In this document: in pieces, positions 1-11,422 of the stretch | Layout: every line of letters starts with the position of its first letter | How positions within the stretch are numbered: position 1 is the stretch's first letter | Source of the DNA: Litomosoides sigmodontis | Taxonomy: Eukaryota > Nematoda > Chromadorea > Rhabditida > Onchocercidae | DNA length: 64,000 nucleotides | Reading direction: 5' to 3' | Assembly (NCBI GenBank): GCA_963070105.1 | Contig: OY718803.1 | Span: forward strand, 149,501 to 213,500 | Made by a program: the position numbers and the translations under genes | The notes under the pieces: generated by a model | The model's database searches: none | Told to the model about the DNA's origin: nothing | Seen by the model: the letters and a program-made list of their open reading frames with translations, nothing else

Positions 1-335
1 TATTTCACTCGAGATTGTTTGAGCGCTTTACTGCTTCCCTTCTGTCATTAAATTTTTCTGAAATGGAGTGAGCAAGCTACGTGCAGCGACAGCAATTGGT
101 AAAATGGAAAAAAGAATTCATCCCCAGCTATTTTAAAAATCGGTGGTCCTTTGTTATATGATTGATAGTTATAAGAAGAAATCAACAATTTTGGAAGAAT
201 TATTTCTGCAGCGACGAATCACACAAATGTTCACTATCCGAAAGCACGTCATAAAATATATTTAATAAAGGTAAGTCGATGCAATTTTCCCTGAAGAGTT
301 GAATTAAGTTTTAGTTTGTCCATTTATACCTTGAA

Positions 336-460
336 ATTAAGCATAAACATAAACAACGTAGAAATAAACAAAGACAACGTAAACATAAAACAACATAACA
401 CAAACATAAAAAACATAACTAACATAAACAAAAACAATATAAAAATTTTTAACATAAATT
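336..460. repeat. degenerate (AACATAAA) A-rich tandem repeat
   Basis: The words CATAAAC, ACATAA and AACAT recur about a dozen times in roughly 120 bases, with spacing varying from 8 to 16 bases. One strand carries almost no G. It looks like a decayed minisatellite rather than a coding or structured RNA element. Confidence 0.6.
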
Positions 461-3400
461 AATAGCTGAGAAGTTCAAATTCCTTGTTTCACGTTTCGGG
501 CGTCTCTCATCTCTTATTCCCTCATTTGATTATCTCCCACATCTCTAAAGGCGAACGGAAGGTGATTAATGAACTATGCACGACAGGTAGGAAAAAAGCA
601 GCCAGTAGCAAATTGATCGTCCAGTTATTTCATTTCCGTTCAATAACAGTTGATCAAATTTGTGGAAAAAAACTGTTTCCTACAAATGTTTAAGATCTAT
701 TGTTTTCCTCTAATTTAAGTTTCAAAAATGAGCGAGCCGATTTCCTTTTAAATTATTTTATTGAAATTCCGATATTCGAATGGCACCAACAACAAATAGT
801 CGATATTTTACTGATAAAAATCCTTGTTGATGATGAATCGGTTCCGGTTCCGTGAAAAGATGGCGAGTAGTTAAAGCTGAGCTTGGGAAATGTATTGGTT
901 GTTGAAAGCGCAACCTAAGCTTGTTACATCCACTTTTTGAACGATGTTGGATTACACGTGCTCTGCAACGCAACTTCCATCACACGCATCTTTTTCCCTA
1001 AATATAATTGATGCTTGACAACGGCACTTTTCCTCGTTTTCACCTCTCGTTTCGCACTGTTCAATGAAATTCCGCAGATCCGGCCGGACATCGGGCGGGT
1101 GTAAATGCGAGGGAACAATGCCTGTACGGTAAGGGCAGGGATTCCAACCCGTCTCCGTCTTCCGAACCAGGCATAGATTTAGTACAGCTATTCAGCTGTT
1201 TCATATGACGGATAAATAATTAACCTCTGTTTTGCAAAAATCAAAAATTGATTGGTCTTACTACAAGGACTGATCCGCTCAATGCCACACCACAGATCTG
1301 AAGTTCTTTATCGTTCATTTCCGCTTCTTCAAGCAGATAAAGAGCAAATTTCCAAAAAGACTCTTGGCAACTCTTGGTAATATTATTTTTAATTTGAAGT
1401 GCTATTTTATCATTGCAATGAAAAAAGGACAGAAAGGGATTGTGCCTGCAACTTTTAAGAAAAGAGTCCTGTCTGTCCACTTACCGGAAACGATCATTTT
1501 ACAAAATAGTAAATCTACCAAATATTCACTTTGGTAGAACTCTTATTTATTGCTGTCATGATTTATTAGTACCATATTCCAACATCGTTCAAAAATTATT
1601 TCCACGATTGACTGAACTTACTCGGTGTGCACTTGCAAAATGCCAAGAAAGTAAAGTTCAGATATCACACTCAACTCTTTCAGCTGCTTCTATAAAAAAG
1701 TCTCCTGCTGATGAATGATCTTGTTATTTGGAAGTGCGAGGCTGCAAAGCGTTGAGTGGGGAAGTTCAATTCGAAATAAGCGAACGAACTGGTTTTCCTC
1801 AATTCCTAATTTAAGAGCAGTGAGAAAAAGGACCAGTGATTCCTTCCGTCCATCTCTCTATTTTTTATTTGCCACAGTTTCATAGAAAATGATTCCTTCC
1901 GCCTCACACCAAATACGTGCCATTGCATTAAACTGCTTTACGAAGAACTGCCTGGCAGCATCTGAAATAATTATCGTTGATTAGTGAATATTAGGTTGAG
2001 CATTCGATGGGACGACGACTGCCCCCACTATTGACATCCGAACAATCGCAGCAATTTTGCTCACAGATATCGCTATCCTCCGGAATAGTGGGCAATTTCA
2101 GGTGACCACAATATATCTGATCACGCAAACCCTCTGAAGTCTTACGCAGTTGGATAGAATTTCTCGATGGTTCGTCGGTTCGGAGTGAAACCGTCAGCTA
2201 TCAGGAATGAATCTTCTGATATGTAAAAACGTGTGGATGGATGGATGGGTATGAATCGCCCAGCTAAAGTAACTTTCATTTCAGAGTTGTTCTGTCGAAG
2301 TGGGATGCGCGATGCTTCTTCCCACGCATCTCATTTTGCAACTTACTGCTTGCTATTTGCTTTTTCATTTAATGACGGTCCAGTGCGCTTCGGCTCTTCT
2401 TACATCTGCTTTTGCAACTGAAGAAGAGAGAATGAGCCAAGCAGCACAAGCATAAACAGTCTCAAGGAATACTGCGTAACAGGTTTAAAAGCTGCTATGC
2501 ATTAAAAATCTCCAACGTTGCTAGCTCTTCAGTTACCACGTAAGACAGCATGAGGTGCGTCTTGAAATACTTTCTTCTGAACGAAGCATTCTACTATTAA
2601 AAGGCCGTAGAATTAATTATTCAGTCATTGTGAAATGAGCCGAAACAAATTTAATTAAAGCAAGCGGGTCATGCTGTGAATGTTGGAAAAAGTATCCTTT
2701 GGTTTGGATACTCATCGATTTACGTAGTCGAAGACTAGTATGAATAGTTGTTTACAGTAAGCACTATCTGTGTTAGTTTAGAATACAAGCAGTACTGGAA
2801 TACTTGTTGTGGTATAACGATGTGCGATAAAGATTTGATCGCAATTAGGAAGTATGAAGTGGATTGGGAGTTGAAGTTAACTGTTGTCGACTCCTTGATT
2901 GTTGACCGTTCGCTCCTGCTACATCGCTATCGTTTTCTTCCGTCCACCTTTCAGACTAACTGATCGAAATCAGGTCAAGGGATCTGTATATATATTTATA
3001 TATAGGTGTAAGTGTAGGAGTGGCCTGCTTAATCATCCACCATCGTAGAGGTGATTACAAGTAAATAAGAGGTCAACAAGAGTTTACGATCGGTGAAGTT
3101 GAGGCGTCTTGAAGCGAAAACACATATAACAAAGTAATAAATCAATCTTTAGCGGTGATCCAGTTACAAAGAGATTAATTGCTATTGTATAAGGTCGGTA
3201 TTAAACATAGCAAAGGACTAGACAGTTGTAAACCATTCCTCTGCTAATGAAGTGACCAAAGATTTACAGGTTTCTCTAATTTGTGTTGACCTTTTTCGAG
3301 CTTTCGACAGGTTGTTATGGAGCAAGTGATGAAAGGGAATTGATTATATCTGCTAATAGGTCTAAGATTTCACGCAATGACTGGTCTTTTTCAATTAAAA

Positions 3401-4138
3401 TCACTTCATATGTTGTGAATGAAGTCAAGGAAAATTACAACTGCGATTTTTTTGAAGCAAAAGGAAGAATTGGAATAAAGTTGAGATAAGAGGAGATACA
3501 AGCAAATTCTTGAAATCCTCCGAATTGTCTTTCCTTCAGGGGAAATTCTGCATTTGCCCTGCTTGACGCGTGCGGCATTTTCGCCGACCTGTTGAGATGA
3601 TCACTGGCTTTTGCAACCGCAAAATCTCAGTATCTCAGTTGTTGTGTGCTAATTAATGCATCCCACCTGCGGCGATTATATCGCTTTCTATTGGTAACTG
3701 GAGAAGGCAAAAATATTTGGGAATTTATTTTGTGAGAGGAGGAATAGGAAAAGAGGACGGAATTCACTGCAAATTATAATTAATTAAAAGGATTATGAAG
3801 CTTCATTTCAACAATATTTATCGGTGATTATTATTTCACTACTCAGTTCAGCTTCCAGTCTCGTACTTCCATCGGAGCAATAATCGCCGGTGTAATGAAG
3901 TAAGTAAAGAATTTCTTCCGCACGTCGGCAGCTGACCATTGATGATGACACACGTACTCCTCTTTGATTTACGGGAATCTCAGCCCTCTCCACTGAGTGC
4001 CATCACAATTCTTAACGCTTTATTATATTGGTATCACTTCCAGTTCACATTATTATTAATCATTCTTCCATAAAACGACTGCATTTGCGAAAATTTCAAT
4101 ATATCCCATTTTACTAGGATTCACCCGAATTTTCATAA

Positions 4139-4300
4139 CTGATAGAAGAACAAGACGGAGAGGAAGGTGATGGAGATTTCGACGACCACAACAACGACGA
4201 TGACGACGACGACGACGTGGAGGATGAGGAGGAGGAGGAGGAGGAGGAGGACGTGGAGCGTCAGTCATCCAATAATATCGCGACGAGAAGCGATCAGTAG
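4139..4300 (+). repeat. GAC/GAG trinucleotide tract with an acidic open frame
   Basis: A run of GAC, GAT and GAG triplets gives an open frame of about 53 codons that ends in TAG at 4298-4300 and has a stop just upstream. The translation is almost entirely Asp and Glu, with a short ending RQSSNNIATRSDQ. There is no ATG, so it could only be an internal exon or simple low-complexity DNA. The opposite strand reads as Pro, Arg and His repeats. I favour a simple repeat. A coding role is possible because Asp codons mix GAT and GAC. Confidence 0.45.
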
Positions 4301-4885
4301 GAATTGTTACTTTTAATGAAACAGCTGTCCGTAAAACAAGTTCCGAGGAAAACAACAGTATCTATCTATCTATCCGTCCTCTCCGAATAGGTGGCAAACA
4401 TTCTGCGCGGTGCGCAGGGAAAAGATACCGAAAAGTATGGGTGGATAAGGAAAACGGAGGAATGCATGAAACAGAACACTTCCGCCTTCGCTTTTTATGC
4501 GAACATTCAGCCTTAGCCGATTCCTCCTTCGATGCGCGCCACACGCTTTCTACGTGTCTGTGCACGGTGAAATGGAAAACGAAATGATCATGCGAATGGC
4601 AACCGGATTACACGTCAGATTACCAAGTTTTCGCCGCAACCGTGAAGACAAGAGGGAAACGAAAATCATTATATTTTCTTTTCATATTTTTGATGAAAAT
4701 TTAACAAATCGACGCGGTCAAATCATTTTATATTTTAAATTCGATGAAGTCATCATCTTTGTCACCCCGATCTCCACTTCTTCCAACGTATTTATTAGTT
4801 TGCAAATTTCGGATAATTTTCAACTGGAAATTAATGTTACAAAATCCGTCACGCGTTTATGTACACTAAAATACGCGTTTATCTA

Positions 4886-4949
4886 CACACACACACACAC
4901 ACACACAGACACACACACGCACATATACACAGACGCACACACACACCCA
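4886..4949. repeat. interrupted (CA)n microsatellite
   Basis: Alternating CA/AC dinucleotides with a few interruptions (AGAC, CGCACATATAC). The repeat creates a spurious Thr-His open frame on the plus strand and Val-Cys frames on the minus strand. Confidence 0.9.
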
Positions 4950-5079
4950 CCCACACACAGGTATAACAAGAAGATGTGTATTTTGGTCCCGCGGTGGCCT
5001 GTCTACCTTACCACTCCCCCGCCATTCGAATCCGCCTCCTCCCACATTGATTCCATTCACTCGCGAAACTGAATGCATC

Positions 5080-5102
5080 AACCATCAACCATCAACCATC
5101 GA
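5080..5102. repeat. short CAACCAT tandem repeat
   Basis: Three consecutive copies of a 7-base unit (ATCAACC) followed by a related ATCGACATCAAC. It is short and of no evident function. Confidence 0.6.
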
Positions 5103-5781
5103 CATCAACAGATGGGAGAACCAGAATGACAGCGATATTAGGTAAACGGTTTTAAATTTTCACAAAAAGGCGCAGAGAGATATGTGAAGGAGTGGGGAGA
5201 GAGTGAGCGGAGGTGGACTCCTTTTTTGGTCGTCGGTTTTGCAGTCCTACCAGTTTGAAGTTCTTCCAAACTTCAGCTTCCCCCTTATCTTTTCTCCTCC
5301 TGCACCACGTTCCTTGTTACCACCCCGCGGTCATCCCGCGCTCTCCCTCTCCCTCTGTTTCCTTCCTGCTGCCTCCAACGCCCCTTTGCGCCCCGTCCTC
5401 CTGTCCACCTCTTTGTAACCCTTTTTCAACGGAAGATGACGACGATTCAACGAATTCATTGATATCCACCAAATGGGTAGTAGTTTTGTAGTAGTCAGCA
5501 GCAACAGGCTGTTGCATCAGTCTGCCACACATGACAGGTAGGTAGGTAACGACCGACCTCATGTTTCGCCGCATCCTCTCCTGCTCCCATCCGTGCTCGG
5601 GCGCTCCCTTACTTGCACCACTTCGTGGTTCAAGGGTGGCATAGCTGAAGCGAACGCAAGCGGATAATCGCAAAAGCGCCAACGGCATATTTTTTTCTTT
5701 TTCCTGGAATTGGGACTAGAGGTTAAACAATTGATTTCCTTTGGCAGTGTAGATGTGATAGGTGGTGTGCATGCACCTCAT

Positions 5782-5789
5782 GACACACG

Positions 5790-5833
<44 letters not shown>
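5782..5833. repeat. (CA)n microsatellite
   Basis: About 20 uninterrupted CA units preceded by two CGCA variants. This is typical dinucleotide repeat DNA in a non-coding region. Confidence 0.92.
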
Positions 5834-5834
<1 letters not shown>

Positions 5835-6402
5835 CTTATGGATGAGCAGCCACTCTGCCTCGGGTCATGACACGAGTTAGGGAAAGCGTGAGTGGGCGAA
5901 CAAGATGAATGCGATGTTTATTTGAAACAAATGTTTAATGTTTCCTTGGATGATCGGCGTGTAAATAAAGCGCTGAAGGCGAAATTTGTTAGTGAACTTG
6001 GGAAGGGCAAAGTTAAATTAAATAGCCTGAGGGTAATGAAAAGGTGGACGAGGAGAGGAAGGTTGGCATGACCCGAGGGTTCTCAGTTATCAGGAGGACA
6101 ATCAAGTGCTGAAGGGAAGAGAGAAGGCGACAAATTGGAGGGGTCAAAATTACCCAAAAGAATGTGAATTCTTAGTGTTTTGATAAAAAAGCGAGAAGAA
6201 AAGTGTGAAGGAATGAATGAATCCTTCATTTCCAACTCTCATTTTGCGTTGTTAATTAGAAGTAAGACAGACAAGACACCTTTCGACCTTATTTCCTCCT
6301 CCTTCCTTCCTTGGTTTCGTGCTCGGTCTGCTTTCCTGCAAGGAATTTAATTATTTATTTATTTATCATTCCACTTTTCTTCTTCCTCTTCCCCCATAAC
6401 AG

Positions 6403-6602
6403 GCATTGCAACCAACGAAGCAGCAGACATTACCGGTAATTTACGGAAAATACCAGTCTATCCTTAGGTTATCACCGTTGCTACTGTGCTCACCGCTACA
6501 CCTCAGAGAGAACAAGTTGCAGAGCGTGTCCGGACGACGATCTGTGGCCCGAGGCAACAAATTACGAGTAGTGGTAGTAAACGCTGAAGAAGCGTGATGC
6601 AA
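6403..6602 (+). other. candidate 5' exon of the AP-2 gene
   Basis: A pyrimidine-rich acceptor (CCCCCATAACAG) ends at 6402, and a very strong donor (CAA|GTAAGT) sits at 6602/6603. The last six bases, ATG CAA at 6597-6602, would give Met-Gln in phase 0, which matches the phase of the first confident AP-2 coding exon at 8280. An alternative is a 33-nt exon (6403-6435, donor CCG|GTAATT), also phase 0, but with no start codon. The link to the downstream gene is an inference from splice phase only. Confidence 0.3.
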
Positions 6603-7851
6603 GTAAGTCATATTATACGAATACCTTTCAACTCTTTCGCTTCCTCCGCCTCCCTCCCTCCCTATTCTAAAGGAGAAGCTCTCTTTTTTTTTCAATTCCT
6701 TTCCCTCTACTCTTTTACGTTATTCAAATGTTATCGCTTAATTCCATTATAAAATGACAAGTGACAGCTGACGACATTTGTACGGTGGAACTTCAAGACC
6801 AGTGATATCTATTCAAATTTCGGCCATTTCCAAAATGTTAAAAAAGACCATACCAATTGCAAATTGTAATAGCCTGAGAGAAATTCGTTGAAATTTAGAA
6901 CCCTTTAATTTTACTATGTATTTTAGCTTCCAATTGGCTTTACAAAAAAAGACCATCGTTTAGTCGATAAATAAGTTTCAAATTTCCTAGGCTTTCACGC
7001 CCATATGCATATGTGCTCACAATACATATGCTTATCAGTTAAATGGACAAGGCTAAAGTCAATCAACTTTAATCATTGTTTGCATTGAATGGGAGCTACT
7101 ACACTTCAAGTTCAATATTTCCGTTTATATTTGTAGTTCAATGTTGGTAATGACAATCTAATTAGTGCTACAAAGTTCTGGTAGTTGGAAGGAATGAACG
7201 AATGATGATAATGATAAGCCATAAGGAGCCTATCAATCCATCATCACTTCAGGGTGGTTTAAATGTGTTATTTTAGTAGGTTTAGGCAACGTGGGATAAC
7301 TTTTTATTGCAGTTTCAAGAAGTGATGTTGGATGAATTCATTCCATGAAAGGATTCATTAATAATTTTAACTGAAAGACACGAAAGTTTATAACGGTTGT
7401 TTCCATGAGAATTGTTCCTCTTTTAATTCGTTGATCAAATTCTTGTTTCGCCGAAAATGAAGGGGTTAAGTAATCCTTAAAAGGATTTCCCATCTCTCCC
7501 CACAATGAAATGTAGGTGGAGAAGGGGGAGGAGGAGAAGGAGGGGAATTTCTCTTGCTGTCACCAAATTTTACGATTTTTCTAATTTTCCCATCCAGTTA
7601 ACTTGGTAATAAATTAAATCTTTTCTACTGAGAAGTGGAAAGGAAAAAAGTGAATAAGGAAACCATTGAATGGAATAAGGGAAGAGAAAGAGAAGTGAAG
7701 AGAAAACAGAGTGATAGTAGTTGGCATCTAAATAGTTGTTCAAATTAACCTTTTTTCCCGACCTCTCCTTCAAACTTTTTCCGCCCGTTTCGATAGAGCG
7801 GACGGGAAGAGAACTCTTCATAATTATACGTTGCATAACCCACTATCAGCT

Positions 7852-7985
7852 TCTTTCAATGAATTTTAGAAATGAGAGGGAAGAGAGAAAAAGAAAAGGA
7901 AGAGAGAGAGAGAGAAGTAAGATGAAAAGAGAGAGAGAGTACAGAAGTAGGATGAAAAGAGAGGAGGGCGAAGGAAACGACGAGG
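7852..7985. repeat. GA-rich purine tract
   Basis: Repeated GAGAGAGA and AAGATGAAAAGAGAG words on the plus strand, about 130 bases. It yields a charged Arg/Glu/Lys open frame that I read as a by-product of the repeat. Confidence 0.6.
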
Positions 7986-8279
7986 CTATTAGCATTCAAA
8001 TCTTAATTATAACACAACTGAACCGTGCGATTCGTTGAGCTTCTTTGCTGTGCAGGAGATTTCATGAAATTTCCAAGTATTCGTTTTGGTAAAAGGACGA
8101 AATTGGAAATGAAATCGCAGCTTTTAGCAGTTTTTAATTTCGAGTAAGTTGGCGATTGCTGTCTGAGTGCAGTTGCATGGGGGATTTTTAGATGCAAGCG
8201 CGTGCTAAATTTTGCAACAAATTAGAACTTGCAAAAGAGTGAGAATCGAATTTCCGTCTCTTCTTTTATTTTATTTCAG

Positions 8280-8978
8280 AGCCTTCAACTTGAAGGTGTC
8301 GGATCCCAACCTGTCTCCAACGAGCAGCAGCAATCACTGCTGCAACAGCAGCACATCGGATTTCCGTCCCCGGCTTATGCGTTCACTTATAATCCGGGCT
8401 CTTATCCACATGCTGAACAAGTAATTCATCCATCTCAAACTTTTTACAGCATTCTGAAAGTTCCTGCCAAAATTGGATCCTGAAGCGCCTGTTATCTGTA
8501 TTTCACTATATGCAATCTTTTCATAATTGCAAGAACCGAAGATTTCTCCTTTTATTATTTTTCAGCTGCAACAATATGGTATTACCGGGACTACGTCAGC
8601 GCAGTTCCGTGAACAGACCAGTGAACTCACGCGTGTCGCGTGTTATCAACAGCAAGCTAACGTTCATTACAGCGTCATTTTTCTCATTCTTCTGAGTAAT
8701 TTCAAGCTTAGATTTGGAAAGTAAACCGGAAAGTGTGGTAACTTTTTGGCGATTCAACAAGTGTTTTGTGTAATGAGTTCTAATTTAACATTACTACTTT
8801 ATATTCCGGCTATATATTGATAAACAAACTTATGTTCAGGTTCACGTGCCCAATGCAAGGGAGTACCTGATGGTTACCGGTCGACCGCAACCGATTTTCA
8901 TGCAGCAGTTATCTCAACAAAACATTTCCTCAACCACTACTTCATTGCAACACCACCACCACCACCATCACCATCACC

Positions 8979-9009
<31 letters not shown>

Positions 9010-11422
9010 GCAACAACAGCAGCAGCAGCAACAACAACAACAACAGCAACAACAACAACAACAACAACAGCACCAACAACAACAACAACAGCAACAACAA
9101 CAGCAACAGCAACAGCAGCAGCAGCAACAACAACAACAACAGCATCATAGCTTGGTTGCAGATGCTAGAAGTGTTGATACGGTAAACTGAACTTTATTAA
9201 ATTAAAATCCTCGGAAAAAATAGATCTCCCAATTCGCGCACTCGCATTATCGATCGATTGTGGAGCTAAATTTTGATAAAAAGGAAATGCTATGTTATGC
9301 CTATTTTTTCCCTTTCAGGAAATGAGCACATCATCAACAGTACAAGCAAAAATGACTGAGCAGCGCGGAGTCATTCGTAAAGGTAAGCATGGAAGAGCAA
9401 GTGATTTGTAGTAATCGATATGTAAATACTGAGTTAGTATCCGAAATCATTTGTTCATCTCAAATGTTCAACTTCAGCTTCTTTTCTGTTTTTTAAGCGG
9501 CGTGTTCAAGGCCTAAGCCAATGATAACGGCGTGTCCAGTAAATGGACAACTGGTGCATAGCAGCAGTCAAGCATCTCATAATGTTAATTACCTCGACGT
9601 TTTCTGTTCAGTGCCGGGTTTGTTTCTCAAACATTTTAAAAGGATCATTTCTTGGAATGAGTGTAGTAGGAAGAAGTGAGCTCGGATTACGCCGCTCCAT
9701 CACTTCATAGACCTTTTGCAAAACAATATTTCCTCATAGACCACAGCGAAGGTAGAAATTAGACATGCGAAATATCAGCTTGTTAACTACTCATTTATTT
9801 ACATGGGAACTGTATAACGTTAAAGGTCGGCTAAGTTTGCTCAGCAGTGCGGCGAAGTACAAAGTGACGGTTGGCGAAATTCATCGACGACTTTCACCGC
9901 CCGAATGCCTTAATGCATCTGTTTTAGGTGGAATTCTTCGCAGGTAATCGAAAATTCTTCGAAGAAATTAACTTAACAGTACTTTTTATTTCTTTCAATA
10001 TTCTTTTAACTTGTATTACCATTTTGCTCTCCCTCTCTTTCTCCCTTTTTCTCACTTTCTCCGCTTTTTCTCCTTTTCCTTCCTCTTCGTTTTCCTTTCT
10101 TGATTATATCTGTTTGATTACTTCGTGAAATGTTACAAATTTCAAGTGGTGCAAGCAAAATCAGTGCTATTATGGGAGCATTCAGCGGTGACAGCGTTCT
10201 ATTTCAATACCAAGATTTTCAGACTTTAATTAATTCAGTTTTCATCAACGGTAGTAGCTTATTAAAAGAATGAGGCAGAAGACAAAAACACTGGAGTAGT
10301 TAGTTGCGAAGAGTAATATTATTTCAGAGCAAAGTCGAAAGATGGTGGCAAATCGTTGCGTGATCAGTTGAAGCGTGTCGGTTTACAGTTACCAGCCGGA
10401 AGACGGAAAGCTACGAATGTGAATTCGCTTACAGCACTTGTTGAATGTTAGTTAATTTTCCATGAAGAAAAATATTGCAAGGACAATCCGTGAGGTCGGA
10501 TTGTGCAAAAAGCTTTTGTTTGCTTGCCAACGGTAATCGCCCGTCCATCTTGCAATGCAATTACTGTTGCAATTGAAAGAGCTCATTTAATACAGTTGAA
10601 GCGATGCATTTGGCAAAAGATTTCAACGCCGTCTGCGAAAACGAATTCCCTGCGCGAGCAATTGCGGAACACTTAACGCGCGCAAACTGTTCAATGGAAC
10701 CGCTGGATGTACAGCGAAGGAAGAATATGCTGCTGGCGACGAAGGCAACTTTAACCGAACTGAAAGAACTGCTGAGCAACGACCGCAGCCCAATATGTTC
10801 TTCCAGGCCCCAGCCAATTCTGGAACCCATTGTGCAAAGTCGACTAACGCATTTCTCAATGGTTTCTTCCCCATTAACTCATCATTTTTCGTATAAGCTA
10901 GTAGCCTGTAATAGGAATAAGGAGGAAAGATGTAATGCGTCTAGGGCAGCTACTTCAGCCACCAACTAGTAGCACTCTACAACTGTTGCTAATTCATTGG
11001 GTTAAATGCGAACTAATTAGCCAACTTTCGTTCCAAACTTTGCAGCACATACCTGCAGCACATTTTGCTTTTTTTTTTCTAGAGCGGCTTCATCTCAATT
11101 AGCATCTTCGCTGGCGATTAATTAGCTCATTTATGTATTAGCACTCATCGACACTTCCTGTTGCTATGCAAACCGTGTTATTATTGCTGTACGACCGTGC
11201 TTTATTCAATTCCTTTTTCTCAAAATAATAACAACAGCGTAGCAGTATAGGTTTTGTTATTAGGATACTCTCAAATTTTGCTTATTGTGATGATATCAAT
11301 CCTGAGCATAGCAGATTTTCCAGGTTACCCACGGATTTGGTTCACCTGCAGTATTAGCTGCAATTAATGCGATCATGAATTGGCTAAATGAATCGGTCAA
11401 GTTGCTTGATACAAAAGGATGA
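8280..11422 (+). CDS. aptf: AP-2 family transcription factor (TFAP2/aptf), 5' end unresolved
   Basis: Sequence-specific nuclear transcription factor that binds GC-rich AP-2 sites as a dimer. Exons: 8280-8420, 8566-8661, 8840-9181, 9319-9382, 9498-9617, 9826-9943, 10328-10446, 10596-10861, 11324-11422. All phases agree and give 454 residues plus an unidentified N-terminus. The first exons are Gln/Tyr/Pro-rich, as in AP-2 activation regions; the third carries nine His and about 54 Gln codons. The conserved part starts with [13 protein letters not shown], followed by [35 protein letters not shown] and LPAGRRKA (basic DNA-contact region). The helix-span-helix follows, with [13 protein letters not shown] and [15 protein letters not shown]. 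The last exon ends with TGA at 11420-11422. The donor of the second exon (8661, or 12 bases later at 8673) is uncertain. The C. elegans paralogue it corresponds to was not determined. The AP-2 assignment itself is near certain. Confidence 0.93.
8951..9142 (+). repeat. coding poly-His/poly-Gln tract in the AP-2 gene
   Basis: Nine CAC/CAT codons are followed by about 55 CAA/CAG codons, broken by a single His codon. CAA predominates, in runs of up to eight, with CAG scattered, so the DNA repeat is interrupted at triplet level. It lies in the N-terminal half, outside the conserved DNA-binding and dimerisation region, and probably varies in length between individuals. Confidence 0.95.

Larger units (their letters stand above)
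1..6402. other. 5' flanking region without confident genes
   Basis: No stretch here reads as a recognisable protein on either strand. Open frames are short, or are produced by simple repeats. The segment from about 3980 to 5690 is visibly less AT-rich and contains acidic trinucleotide repeats, CA runs and CT-rich tracts, as promoter-proximal DNA can. It most likely holds upstream regulatory DNA and untranslated exons of the AP-2 gene that starts further right, but nothing in the sequence proves that. Confidence 0.5.

Noticed and set aside
4497..5072. Plus-strand frame of 191 codons
   Set aside because: Its length depends on running through a CA repeat (Thr-His dipeptides); the flanking parts resemble no protein and have no splice or conservation support.
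5317..5688. Minus-strand frame of 123 codons
   Set aside because: Lies in less AT-rich DNA where stops are rarer; composition is Gly/Glu/Arg low complexity with no motif.
8942..9148. Antisense poly-Leu frame
   Set aside because: It is the complement of the CAA/CAG tract in the AP-2 exon.
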